64,000 nucleotides of DNA from Otatea glauca. Its lineage: Eukaryota; Streptophyta; Magnoliopsida; Poales; Poaceae. The position numbers and the translations under genes are program-made. This document shows positions 35,578 through 47,400 of this stretch, in pieces. The stretch covers positions 270,115-334,114 of the forward strand of contig JAYEVK010000084.1 of the NCBI GenBank assembly GCA_036346275.1. Reading direction: 5' to 3'. Each line of letters starts with the position of its first letter. Within the stretch, counting starts at the first letter, position 1. The notes under the pieces were generated by a model, which ran no database searches, was not told where the DNA came from, and saw nothing but the letters and a program-made list of their open reading frames with translations.

Positions 35578-38146
35578 ATGGCCAAGTTTGTGAAAAGCAC
35601 CTTGACTAGGATGAAGGAGCTCGAGGCACTGGGACTCTTGGACCCAGCGACCTGGTGGCTTTCGGCGGCCGGGGAGGTCGTGCCGTGTCCCCGAGAGGAC
35701 AAGGTCGTGAGCACGGAGTAGTACACACTCTTCGGGCTGCGGACTTCAGAGAGCGACTTCTTGGCAGCCGTTCTCGCGCAACGTGAGATCGAGCTTGTCA
35801 ATCTGGTTTCGAATTCCATTCTTCTTCTTTCCATCTTCTCTCATCTCTGCGAGGGATTCTTAGGGATCCTTCCCACTCCCTCTCTTTTCTTTCGCTTTTA
35901 TTCCTTGTTCCGCACCTCGAAGGACCCCATCGTTGGGTGCCTTTACTTTCGGCTGCGGACCGGGCTCCCTTGCACTTTCCTTCAAGTCCCGATCCGGATT
36001 CCCTCGGGCCATGGACGGAAAAGTGGGTCTATTTGAAGAAGGGCGAGGGGAGCGGGCTCGCATACAACGGCATCGCCGTGGACAGCAAGTGCGAGACCCC
36101 GGAGCCCGAGGACTCGACAGCCGACCAAGAGGCCATCGCCACCATCCACATTTGCGTGACGCATGGCCTCACCGGTCAGGCTGTGGTCGTGGATTACCTA
36201 CGGGCTCGAGTGTCCCCTTTGCGGAAGAGGGTACACCTGTTCTTCGAGATCCGAGGGAGGGACGACCCTATCCGGGAAAGCGCCAAAGGTAAATTTCTTT
36301 GACATCATCCTTTCCCGAGCTCGGGCAAACCTTTCTTCCATCCTTATTTTCATTTTTCTGTAGCCCCGGCGGAGTCATGGGTGGCGGCGCGCATGCAGGA
36401 GGTGTTTGGGAAGGCAGCCCATACCTACGTCCTTGACGACCCCGTCCCTAGGAACATCTTGAGGCGGGGCAGCGAGGTAACCTTTTTCTCACCCTTTCGT
36501 TGAGTTTGACTCGAGCTCAGGCTTGCTCTAACTGTGTCGAGCCACGTAGGAGAGCCAGGAGCTGTTGGAGACGGTGAGGGGCCTGCTGTCGTTGCCTGGG
36601 CTGGGCAAGGGCAAGAAGACCGCTAAGAGGCCTGCCCCGGACACCCCAGGCTAGGCCGTCAAGAAGCCCCACGTCGAGTGGGGTGACCGCGCGATGGTAA
36701 GTCGTTTTCGTCAAGCCCTGGGACATTCGGGCTCAACCTCAGCTCCTTTGTCGTTTCCAAGCGCTCCCTCTTCTCTGACCTTCTTTTTCTCTTCTCGCAG
36801 CAAGAACGGGCAGTGGCTGCCGTCGAGCCATCGAGCCCGCGCTCGGCGTCATGGTCGTAGGGCGCCTGGGGAGAGGGTGCCTCCCCTGCTGCCGCGGGGG
36901 TGGGGCATCGGGCTACGCCCCCTCCACCCAGGAGACGGAGACTCGTCACCTAGGTATGCGCACATCTTTTGCCCGGGGTCTGGAGTGCAGGTCCTCCTCT
37001 TTCTCCCTTTCTTTTTGCAAGTCTTAGCGGCCTTCTTCATTATAGATTCTGACTGTTGTCCAGGGCGAGTCTGAGGACGAGGAGGAGGACGCGGGGGACT
37101 ATCTCTTGGTCCCCTGAGCTAGGCCGCAGCAAGCCCGGCCCTTCGCGATGCCCATAGAGGGCGACGCGACCGACGGGGAAGAGATTTCAGCCGCCGGGGC
37201 CGGTGCCACTGGGGCTGATGCAACTGAGCTTGAGGCGATGCCAGAGGGCACCGCCGAGCCCGTCTGGGCATCAGGTACGCCAAATCCCCTTGTCCATTGT
37301 TGCTTGGAATTTGTGTTTTTATCCTTTTCGTAACTTCTGTCTCCCTTGGTAGACTCGGTTCCGCCTGCGCCGCCCTGTGCTCTGCACGAGGCAGCTCAAG
37401 CTGGTGTCTCCCCTGGCGTTGCTGACCCGGCACCGGAGGGAGCCACTGAGAACACGCGTCACCCCTGAGCGACGACTGCGCGAGACTCGAAAACCGTCTC
37501 CAGGAGGTTAGTCGAGCTCGAGCCCAACTTTCTCCTTCTTTGTTTTGCTTTACACCCGTGGGGTCACCGTTACACTTCCCGCGCCTTTTTGGGGCTTGGA
37601 CCTAGTTGCCAGAGGGCTCGGGACCATGCGCGTCCACGCCAACCAATTCTGGGTGTTATGCTCCCTGGTGGAGGAACGTGAGCTGTATGTCCTTGGCCTC
37701 GAGGAGAGCACAGCGTGGGTGGAGGAGGAGATCCAGCAACTAAAGACGGAGCACGCCCTAGAGCTCTCGAAGGCCGTCGAAGCCGAGCAGAAGCGGTCGG
37801 TCGAGACCCTTGTGAGCGCCCGCGCGAAGGTCGAGAAGGTCCACGAGGAGATCTGCACAGCGGCCGCAGAGGTCATCGAGGCTACCCGCGCGGAGGCGAA
37901 GACGCTCTGTAAAGAAGTCGCAGAGCTCTCCACCGCCCCCGCGAAGCCCCCGCCGAGCTCGAGACGAAGATTGCCGAGCTCGAGGAGAAGCTAGGGCGAG
38001 CGACCCAGGCGGGGAAGAGTGCCCTGGCCCAGCTCCAAGAGGAGCGGAGTTGTGTCGCGAACGCCGAGGCTGAGATGCTGGCTTTGAGGGCCAAGGTCGC
38101 CATGCTTGAGCAGGAGAAGCTTGCCCAGGAGATGGCCGACCTGTAG
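35578..38146 (+). pseudogene. Antisense, intron-containing gene in the Tat 3' region (PF04195-like plus coiled coil), decayed
   Basis: Plus-strand gene, opposite to pol. It starts at ATG 35578 (MAKFVKSTLTRMKELEALG). Exon 1 runs to about 36289 and holds a 'putative gypsy-type transposon' (PF04195-like) domain: GEVVPCPREDKVV, SHLCEGFLGILP, FRTSKDP, GPWTEKWVYLKK. A TAG stop lies at 35719-35721 and a frameshift at about 35985. Further exons, each bounded by GT and AG: 36364-36476 (ESWVAARMQEVFGKAAHTYV), 36550-36696 (SQELLETVRGLLSLPGLGKG), about 36801-36951, 37064-37274 (acidic GESEDEEEDAGD) and 37353-37507. The last exon ends at 38146 with a long coiled coil (TAWVEEEIQQLKTEHALELS; CVANAEAEMLALRAKVAMLE). 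The exon 1-2 and 5-6 joins keep frame. Introns are about 65-115 bp with pyrimidine-rich 3' ends. Several stops and frameshifts show decay. Role unknown; Tat-lineage elements are known to carry extra, often antisense, ORFs. Confidence 0.7.
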
Positions 38147-38252
38147 ATAGGTTAGTAGGAAGGGAAAAGGGGCGAGGGTACTCGACCCCCTTGTAAATGT
38201 TAGTTATGTAAATTTCGGTTAGAAGAAATAAATTCCCTTTATGTTCGAAATT

Positions 38253-38570
38253 GAATGCGTCTTTTCAAGACTTAGCCGTAAATCCCGCCGAGATTGAATG
38301 GCGCTTCTCAAGACTTAGCCGTAAATCCGCCGAGACCGAATGGCGTCTTCTCAAGACTTAGCCAGAAATCCTGCTCGAGACTGAATGGCGTCTTCTCAAG
38401 ACTTAGCCAGAAATCCTGCTCGACATTGAATGGTGTCTTCTCAAGACTTAGCCAGAAATCCTGCACGAGATTGAATGGCATCTTCTCAAGACTTAGCTAG
38501 AAATCCTGCTCGAGATTGAATGGCGTCTTCTCAAGACTTAGCCAGAAATCCTGCTCGAGATTTTGGCCTT
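38253..38570. repeat. 45-bp minisatellite, about seven copies
   Basis: Unit GAATGGCGTCTTCTCAAGAC followed by TTAGCCAGAAATCCTGCTCGAGATT, exact 45-bp spacing between the inner copies (38338, 38383, 38428, ...). Outer left copies are more diverged (GTAAATCCCGCC). It lies just beyond the stop of the antisense gene, in the Tat 3' noncoding region. Confidence 0.92.
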
Positions 38571-40510
38571 TGCCTCGTCGCCCCGCCTTAGTCGGCGGCT
38601 CGGGGCGTGGAGTTGGCCATTGGGACCCGAGGTCTAACCAACATTCTTGACCTGGAAAAAGGGGCCCACGACAGAGTCAGGTTACTGGATATACCTTTGA
38701 TCGGGGGCGAACCTTGATCGTGGAGTTAGGTCGAGGTGGCCAAGTCTGGAAACACTCAGTCCTGCTTCGTCACTGCTTCCTCGCCGTCGATTCCGAGGCG
38801 CAGGAGTCAGTTGATGGGGCCTGAGGGCTAGCCAATATTTTTGACCTGAAAAAAGAGGGACCGGCGATGGAGTCAGGTCACTGGACATACCTTCGATCGA
38901 GGACAAACCTGAACCGTGGTGCCAGGTCGGGATGGCCAAGCCTGGGAACATTCGAGTTAGGGGCCCCCTCAGCGGCGTCCTCCCATTCAAATCATTCGAT
39001 GGGGGAATAGTCGGCTTACAGCGATAAGGACCGGCTTACTGCGGTCAGAGCATCCTCGAAGGAATTTTTTAGAAATCCACGACCTCCGAGCCTGGGAAAG
39101 CTTCAGGCTAGGTGTTAGGTCAAGATGGCCGAACCCGGAAACACTTGGGCTTGGGCTGTTTTGGGGCGCCAGTCGAGACACCAACTCGTGAATGCATAGA
39201 GTCCAGGTCACCGAGGCGGTCTTTGATTCAAACTTCATCGCGGGGAGTAGTCACTATCGCGATAAGGATCGACCTATCATGATCAAGCATCCCCGAAGGT
39301 CAATCTAAAGTCCATGTCCTCTGAGCCAGGGAATGCTTCAGGCTCGGGGTGACCTTCGAGGACGGCCTATGGTGTGCTGACTGCGGGGAAATGGTCGGCT
39401 TACGGTGACCGGAGCATCCTCGAGGCAAACCTAAAGACCGCGACCCGAGGTGAACCTAGAGATCGCGACCCAAGGCCAAGGCATGCGGAGTGTAGGGGAA
39501 ATATTCACAGATATAGATAATAAAGAAAAACCTCTGGGCACCTCGAGGTCAGGAGTTTCTCAGCGTGACCTCTGGTCCAAGCCCTGCTATAGGGGGGAGC
39601 TGAGACGCGATAAGAATCGGCTTACAGCTAACTGCGACCCCCTGGAGGCGGTCCTTATGATCACGCCTCGCGCCCATGTCGCTCGAGGTGCGAGGAGACG
39701 TAAACGCGGGTAATAATAAAGAATAACTTTAATTTACGGGAAAGACACCAGGTCGGGCCCCGGGCGCGGGTTGTTTACCAGATGAAGCCCTCGGCCCGGG
39801 CCCCGACATAGGAGAGTAGCCGGTTTACAACGACGAGAACCGTCTTACTGTGGACTTGACTCCCTAAAGGCGGACCTTGAGAACACGACCTGACGTCACG
39901 GCCCCTGAGACGTAAAAAGAGATGTTAGTACAGGTAGGGGATGAATCTCCTATTCCGAGCAGATACTTATGCCAGGCTTAGTCCCTGTGGTGCGCGAGCG
40001 TAGACCACGCTCGAGGTGGTGGTCCAAGGGCGGTCCCGGGTGCAAGGTAGCAGACAAAGCATTATAAGTATGAATGATGGAGCAAATATGCTTTTAGTAA
40101 ACTAATGCTAGGTCGGCCCCCCAGCTCGAAACACTTACCAAGGACGGTTCCGGGTACGAACCCTGCTACAGGGGGTAGTCGGCTTACCACGACGAGAGTC
40201 AGCTTACTACGGACGTGGCCCTGGAGGCGTACCTCGAAACTGCGACTTTGTTCGGGCAAAAGGGGTAACCAGACCGAGGCTTGAGTATCTCGAGGTCGAG
40301 GGTCTCGCGGGTGTGACCGCTAGAGCAAGCCTTGCCGCGGAGGGGAGTCGTGACGCGATGAGAATCGGCTTACTACTGGCTCGACCCTCCGGAGGCGAAC
40401 CCTAGGATCACAACCCAGAAACGCATTCGCTTGAGACACAAAGAGGCATAAAAAAGATGGCACAATCATAGTTGATAAAGCAGAAGCATTTTATCATGAA
40501 AGCAAAAGGC
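38571..40510. repeat. Tat 3' noncoding region with diverged repeated modules
   Basis: No gene. A module of about 150-250 bp recurs with strong divergence. It contains a GTCGGCTTAC...CGATAAGGATCGGCTTACT box (near 39010, 39390, 39600, 39825, 40185 and 40355), a 'CGAGG...CTCGAGG' part and ACCTCGAAAC/AACCTAAAG parts. At 38680-38960 a shorter pair of modules (GTCAGGTTACTGGATATACC and GTCAGGTCACTGGACATACC) lies about 185 bp apart. Such repeat-rich 3' regions are common in Tat elements. The minus-strand ORFs here are accidental. Confidence 0.6.
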
Positions 40511-40516
40511 AGAGCA

Positions 40517-42292
40517 TTAGACATAGAATTTCCGGAGCTGGTCAATGTTCCACGAGTTCGCGAGCTCTCGGCCGTTGGGCATGGCTACCAGAAGCACCCG
40601 CGACTGCCGAGACGATGTCAGAGGGGCCTCCCACGCGGGATAACTTATTGCGCTTTGGACCACCCGAATCCGCTTTAGGACCAAGTCCCCAACTAGGAGC
40701 CCCGGTCGCACTGACGAGAAGCATGCCGCGGGCGCTTGCGTGTAATGCGCCGATCGCAAAGAAATAAGACGGCATCTTACTTCCTCCGCCAGGGCGAGGT
40801 CTAGGGACCGTTCTTGCTCGGGGCTAACCTGGTCGGCCGAGCTAACCCTGGCGGAGCCCAACGTGACCTCGGGCGTGACAGACCTCTGCATCAAAACAAG
40901 CCAAAGGGGTCGCCTGCCGCCGGCTTGGTGTGGTACGGATGGACCAGAGGATGGTGTCAAGCTCATCCACCCAACCCTGGCCCCGCCGCTCGAGCTCGTC
41001 GAAGACTCGCTTCTTGACACCTTGAACGATTTGCCCATTGACGCGCTCAACCGCCCCGTTGCTCTGGGGATGACTTACCAAGCCGTAGAAAATTTTGGTT
41101 CCTCTGTCTTTGCAATACTCTTGGAACAGTTCACTGGTAAACTGCGTTCTGTTGTCGGTAATGATCCTGCAAGGGACCTCATACCTTGATACTACAAATG
41201 AGCTGAAGAACCTCACCGCTACTTGGGCCGTGATGGCCGAGACTGACTCGGCCTCGACCCATTTCGTGAAGGTGTCGATGGCGACGAACAGGAACTTCTT
41301 TTCCTCAACCGCCCGAGGGAAAGGGCTGAGGATGTCGAGGCCCCAGGTCGAGAATGGCCAAGCGAGGGGATGGTCTAGAGGGCGTAGGCTGGCTGGTGTG
41401 CCTTCCGAGCATGGAACTGGCAAGCTCGACAGGCGCGGACGATGTCCCGAGCATCCTGGAGCGACGTCGGCCAATAGAAGCCAATTCGGAACGCCTTCCC
41501 GACCATTGTCCTGAAAGAAGAATGAGCGCCGCAGAGTCCCGAATGGATGTCATTAAGCAAGTATTTACCTTCCTCCGGGGTGATGCACTTGGCGAGGACG
41601 CCCAAGGTGCCCCGCCGATACAACTATCCGTTGATGAGCCCGTACGAGCCCGCGCGGCGCTTGAGCCTACTGCCCTCGGCCGGATCAGGCGAGAGCTCGC
41701 CGAGATTGAGGAACTTGACGATCAGGTCCATCCACGAGGGAACACTCTCAAGGAGGGCCACCGAATCCTCCGGATCGACGACGGTTGGGGTCAGCAGGGT
41801 CTCGAGGATGACGTCTGACGGGATTTCATCGTCGGACTACCCGAGCTTGGACAAGAGGTCGGCACCAGAGTTATCCTTCCTAGGAACATACCCGATCTCA
41901 AGGTTCTTAAACCACTTCTCCATCTTGCGTACCTCGGCGAGGTACTTCGCCATTGAAGGCTCTGAGCATTGGTATTCTTTGTTGTGCTAATTGATGACGA
42001 GCTGAGAATCTCCCCTTACGACCAGCCGGCGCACGCCCAGCGACTTGCATGCTCGGAGGCCGGCCAAGAGAGCCTCGTACTCCGTGACATTATTGGTCGT
42101 GGAGAAGCCGAAGCGAATCACATACTTCAGATGATCTCCCTGGGGGTGATAATGAGGACGCCAGCCCCCGAGCGCTTAAACGATCTTGAACCATCAAAGA
42201 ACATGGTCTAGGGACCTTCCTCGGCCTCGGGTTCAGGGGCAGGCTCCGCCGTCTACTCGACCACGAAGTCGGCGAGCGCCTGCGACTTGATG
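40517..42292 (-). pseudogene. Tat pol C-terminal half: second RNase H and integrase
   Basis: Read on the minus strand. After the insertion point the frame continues IKSQALADFVVE, the usual link between the first RNase H and what follows. At 42205-41830 lies an archaeal-type RNase H: MFFDGS, TTNNVTEYEALLAGLRACKS, VRGDSQLVIN, KDNSGADLLSKLG, with two stops. The integrase zinc finger is at about 41570-41390 (HSGLCGAH ... CRACQFHARK). The core at 41350-40990 keeps D, D, E: WGLDILSPF, RIITDNRTQFTS, HPQSNGAVERVNGQ. The C-terminal part ends NSWNIDQLRKFYV with TAA at 40517. Integrase joins cDNA to the host chromosome. Its core is surprisingly intact for an old copy, but the upstream stops make the polyprotein nonfunctional. 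Confidence 0.88.
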
Positions 42293-42297
42293 GTGGA

Positions 42298-45200
42298 TGT
42301 CGGACCCGAACCGCAAATACGACCCTCCGTATTCTCGTGCCACCCAGATCACGCTTAGCACACACAAGCCTTACAGGTTGCACATCACAGGCATTCACAA
42401 CGATATAACAATAAATAGTGAAAACATTTATATAAATCGGGTTGTACGACCTTATGGTCTCCTTACAGATAAATCAGCCACGCAGGGCTTACATTATTCA
42501 GAGTAAAGAAATAGCAGCGGAACATAAGTAAATATCGTGGAAGCCTTCATCTTGCCACAGGCAACCGACTGGGCTTGCCCCTAGTTGCTCGGATCCTCCA
42601 TGTACTCCTCCTCCCACACTGGTGTAGACTCCTCCGCTGATGTTGGGGTTGATAAGTAAGGTGGGATGAGTACACAAGGCACTCAACAAATAATGCACAG
42701 AATGCAGCGCTATTACTATATGCAAAGCTTATTCCAAAAGATTGACTTAAATGGTTCTTTTGCATCAACAGCATTTTTAAACCAGTATCTTACTTAAATT
42801 AAAGCAGTGGAACAGTTATAAGTAATACTAATTTCTTCAAATGGTTTTTCTTCAAGATTCTTGGCACACACCTTTAATACCATTTTCAACACTGCACACA
42901 CCACCCTTTCCACATTTTGTTTATGAAGATCTACCCTTGATCAGAATCCCGAGCAATGCTCAATACCATGAGCACGGCTATTCGAATAGTTTTGACACTG
43001 CAGAGGTTGTACACTTTACCCACAAGATACAAAGCGCCACCACACAGTGATTGTCCGCAACAAAGCTTTTCAGAACCTCTACCTTAACCAAAGAACCTCT
43101 CCCAGATACCCTCACTATCACTTCCCTCACACAGAGCCAAGTATAGGACAGGTCAATCACCGCTGGATGAGCACCAAGCCGTAGCACGTGCACGCCTCGC
43201 ACGCATACACCCCCGCACCGTCACCCCGAGGTATCGAGGAAAGATATCGTAACCCTAATCAACTAGGTCCGTCCCATATCGGACATGTGGTTGTACGGTG
43301 ACTCATATCAAAGGCTTGCAAGGTGAAGTCCTTAATCGACTAAGGCAAGACTTCCAACACTCAACAAGTGGCACACACCCATTGTGGCTCACAAACTCAC
43401 AACACTCAAGAACCCAATGCCACACAGGCCCACCAGGCACACAGCCTCTTACCACTTGCCCCAGTCTAAATCATTTCCTACCCAGTTTGATTATTGTGCA
43501 ACACATGCCACAAATAACTCAACATCGGTATGGACTTACACAGTCTCCATACTTCAATTTCATCATGTGGCAATATCACACCACTTCCAAAATACATTCA
43601 ATATTCCATTAGTCAATATTGTAGCATTTTTCCGAAAGATCATTCATGACTCGTTGCAAGGCTAAGCATCTACTCACGGTCTAGCCTCCCATGTTGGCTT
43701 CATATTAATATCCAACCAGTACAATCAAACTTAGGGTGACAATGATTTAGGGCATACAATTAATAATTTCAAGGTGGCGTAACAGAATGGGTTGATTAAC
43801 TACATTATCCCAATTTAATTTAAATTCATTTTAAGTAAATTAGCATGCATAATTTCAAAGCATAAATTACACTTTTAAAATCTAGGATCAAAATGATCAA
43901 AGCATCACTTACCTTCAAAGGGTTGCTGGTCGTGTTCCGAAGCTTTTTCTTGAGCGACGAATTCTTCTTCGAAACTTTCCGGCAAATTTGCGTCTACGCG
44001 TATAAACAAAATATGCAATTAATAACTAGCCCAGAGGACTAAATGACCTCAAAAATTCAAATAAAATTCATCATTAAATATATCACAATTTTATGAATTT
44101 TTAGAAATTTGAATCACCCAAATCCGAGTTAAAATGCAAAAGTTATAGTCATTTGAAGTTTGAATAAAATCTGAAAATACAGAAATTAGGAAATCCGATT
44201 TTCCAAATTATTTTTATACTAAAAATTCGCATTTATGACGTCAGCATCGCGTCATGATGACGTCAGCACAGAAAAGAATTTCGGCTGAAATATTTTTATA
44301 TATAAAAATATTTATGACGTCAGCAATGACGTTAGCATGGCACTTGGCATGCCCAGAGGCTGCACGTCACTCCGGTCCATGGGCTGAGTCCACGGTTCGG
44401 CTATGGTCCACCGTGGACTAGCAGCACTGTGCCCGTGCACCAAGTGACGCAAGCCGTGGCGTCAGCGATGATGCGCAGCCAATCCCGACGCGACACGAGG
44501 TAAAATCCAGACCGTTCGCTAAACCAACAGTCAGATCTCACTCCCGCACGGTTCGGTGACGCCTCGATTCCCGCATGGCCACGCGTCACACATCGAACGG
44601 TGCCCTCGGATCCAACGGCCAGCACCGCGCCGCCACTGCGACGCCTCGGTTTTACGCATGACACGCGTCGACATCGCGACGGCTCGTTCAAAATCGGCGG
44701 TCGATTTGGTCGTGTCTCGCCAAAGCGCACACGCCTCGCACGCGATTCGCGGGGCGCGGCGTCATCTCGCCAAGACGCTCAAATTTGAACGGCACGGATC
44801 CCGCGCCACGATCAACCCACACCGCCGCTTAGATCTAATCCAACGCCCACGGCACTGAGCCGACATTATTCATCAAGCTACGCGCGCAATCTCACGCTGC
44901 TCAAAAATGATCCAAGGGTTCGCTTTAAATCTAGTCGCAAAACCTAGATCTAATCCCTACCGCACACATCAAGATCTAACGGTCACGATTCAATCTAAAC
45001 ATGTACAGAGGTGGAGGTGACGTGGACTCACCTACGCGTGTGATGAGGATCGAACGGTTTTTGCGCGGTTCGACGAGGTTGACGACGCCAAGAAAGGAAG
45101 GTTGCGAGCCGAGGAAGACGACTCGGCGACGGCGTTATAGCGCTCTCCGGCTAAGAAATGGTTCTCAACGCGTTCGCTCGCGAGCACTCCGTGACCTCGC

Positions 45201-45906
45201 AACGGCGAATCGACCGACGCAAGCAAACGGCGAAAAATAGTGGCGGCGCAAAGAAACAACTTCACGGCGAGCTCTCCCGTGGTCTCTAGAGCATCTCGAC
45301 ATGCGTGAGAGGAGTCCAAAGACGCGGCGTTGAGTCCTCGCAAAACGCGCCACCGTAACGGCTTAAAGGGCCTCGACGGCGCGAAATCGCCGGCGGAAAT
45401 CACGGCCATCAAGCCCACGCCCTCCGCGATCTCGCGGGACGGCGACGGGCGAATCCCGAAAGGCCCGTGAGCGCGATCCGACGGCGAAACGGCGGCGACG
45501 CAGCCTTCTCACACACGATGCCGATCCAACGAGGCGAAGGGTGGCGGCGGTTAGGGTTTGCGCAATGAGTTGGGCTGGGCCAAGTGCATAGTAATGGGCT
45601 CGGCCGTTCATCGCTCATCCAATTTTAAAACATTTTTCATTAAAAATAATTCTAGAAATTCAATTAAATCATTTGGAGCTTTTGAAATAGCAGAAAATTC
45701 TAGAAAATTCCTAAAAATACTTTGAGATATTTGGAACTCAGCTTAAAATATTTGCAATAAAACTTTGCAAAACTTTTCCATTATTTAATTGTTTTCAAGG
45801 AAGGCCATATTTGAATAAATCCAAATAAATTTCAATAAATTCCCAAAAATTCTCAAAATGAAAAATACTCCAAAATTTTAAATTAGAGCAAAATTTAGGT
45901 GTTACA
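42298..45906 (-). repeat. 3' LTR of the chromovirus (3609 bp)
   Basis: Plus-strand reading TGTCGGACCCGAACCGC ... TTTAGGTGTTACA. It aligns over its full length with 51531-55151 with many substitutions and small indels. A GC-rich block (44340-45620) and AT-rich right end (45620-45906) are shared. Long ORFs on both strands inside it (44401-45611) come from GC-rich composition and are not genes. Confidence 0.92.
44236..44345 (-). promoter_or_regulatory. Putative LTR promoter: TGACGTCA cluster around a TATA palindrome
   Basis: Three TGACGTCA palindromes (44236-44243, 44258-44265, 44315-44322) and a fourth altered copy (ATGACGTTAG) flank an AT palindrome ATATTTTTATATATAAAAAT (about 44290-44312). 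TGACGTCA is a recognition site of plant bZIP factors. The same cluster in the other LTR (about 53470-53580) keeps two TGACGTCA copies and adds a CACGTG box at 53576-53581. Function is inferred from motif content and position within the LTR. Confidence 0.45.
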
Positions 45907-45925
45907 AACCTCCCCTTAATGTAAT
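45907..45925 (-). promoter_or_regulatory. Polypurine tract of the chromovirus
   Basis: On the minus strand this reads ATTAAGGGGAGG immediately before the 3' LTR, the expected primer site for plus-strand DNA synthesis. The same block beside the right-edge element (63505-63520) has decayed to AAGAAGAGG. Confidence 0.75.
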
Positions 45926-47400
45926 TTCGCCCCGAGATTCGTGGTTGTCTACGTAAATAGGTTAGGAAACTCCTTCAGATCTTCTTCACGCTCCCACGTG
46001 GCTTCACTTTCCAATGGTTGCTCCACCGAACTCGCAGAAACGCGCTGACTTGTTCCTTGTCTCTCCGCCCATTATGTCCGTAATCTTCATCTGATGTTCA
46101 TTGTAAGTCGATCTTCTTGCACTGATTGCCTCTAACTGTTTGCTCTTCCAGACTCAAGACACTTCTTCGCCAGATACATGAAATACGCCATGCACTCCAA
46201 CCAAAGATCATAGAATCCAACCGATATGCAACTTCACCTCATGCTCAAAATCTTGAACGGCCCAACATATCCGGGTGCAAGCTTCCCTTTGCGTAGAACC
46301 TTCGACTTTGAGAGGTGTGACTTAAGATACACAAAATCTTGGGTTCAAAGCTCAATTCCTCGCGACGGTTGTTTGCATAACTCTTCTCGCCTTGATTGAG
46401 CAATCTTCGCCTTTTCCTCGATCGTATGACCGTTTCTTCTTCGCTTTTGAAGAATGTCCGGTCCAAAACATGTCATTCACTGTCTCATTCCAATTCAATG
46501 GTGTTCGACAAGATCGACCATACAGAGCTTCAAATGGAGACATCTCAGAACTCGCTGATAAGTGTTGTTGTAACTAAACTCAGATAAGGTAAACACTGTC
46601 CCATGAAGTGGAATATGCTAAAGCACGTGCTCTCAACATATCTTCCAATATCTGGTTAACCCTCCCGCTTGACCATCCGTCTGCGGATGGTAGGTCAGAT
46701 CAAGTTCAAACGAGTCCCCATTGCCTCATGTAGCTTACCCCAAAACTGAGGTAAATTGGGTACCTGTTCGACACTATTTTTTCGCACTCCATGCAAATGA
46801 CAATTCTTGACATATAAAGTTCTCGCCAACCGGTCTCCTAATAAGTGGTCTTTACCGCATGAAATGTGCCACTTTGGTTAAACGATCTACTATGACCCAT
46901 ATGGAATCATATCCACCTTGGTTCTGGGCAACCCGCTATGAAATCCATACCAATTTCTTCCTATTTCCATTCGTATCTTTAAGGGTTGCAATAGCGCCAC
47001 TGGTCTCTCGTGCATAGCTTTGACTCTTTGGTATATGTCACATAATGCAACGATTCGCGACTTCCCGCTTCATGCTTGGCCACCAAAATCTTTCTTTAAA
47101 TCTTGATACATTTTCGCACTTCTGGATGAATTGAGTACTTTGAGTCATGGGCTTTTTCCAAAATTAACCGCTTAAGCTTTTTCTTATTCGCACACAAATG
47201 CGCCTTTAAACCACATAGTGCCTTGCTCATCCAAATTTGAAATCCTTTGCTTTGTCTCAGATCCATTTTGGACTTAATCCTCTTGATTTTATCGTCTCTC
47301 TTCTCGCCCTTCCCTGATCCGATCCTCCAGGTAGGTCTTACTTCCAAGGTTGCTAGGAATCCTTCCGTACCATTTCCGTTCTAATTTCTAGAAATCCTTA
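45926..47400 (-). pseudogene. Chromovirus integrase with GPY and decayed chromodomain-like end
   Basis: Minus strand. The zinc-finger region at 47180-46990 keeps AHDSKYSIHPEVRKCIKI, with the HHCC motif partly lost. The core follows with EEIGMDFIAG (first Asp kept). The second catalytic region reads IVSNR where IVSDR is usual (Asp to Asn), and the third reads SSGRVNQILEDML where the Glu should precede RVNQ. Then MSPFEALYGRSCRTPLNW (46490-46543) and a GPY-like remnant PDMLGRSRF near 46250. Further on, RNKSARF ... GGATIGK (about 46060-45980) may be what remains of the tail that targets chromatin. With two of three catalytic acids lost, the protein would be inactive. Confidence 0.8.

Noticed and set aside
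40863..41818. Plus-strand ORFs of up to 154 codons opposite the Tat integrase
   Set aside because: The minus strand encodes a clear integrase core with D, D, E residues; the plus-strand frames have no recognisable content, unlike the spliced antisense gene at 35578-38146.
44401..45618. Many long overlapping ORFs on both strands (80-130 codons), also at 53470-54863 and 62188-63210
   Set aside because: They lie wholly inside chromovirus LTRs, are GC-rich, occur in all frames, and are not conserved as frames between the two LTR copies.
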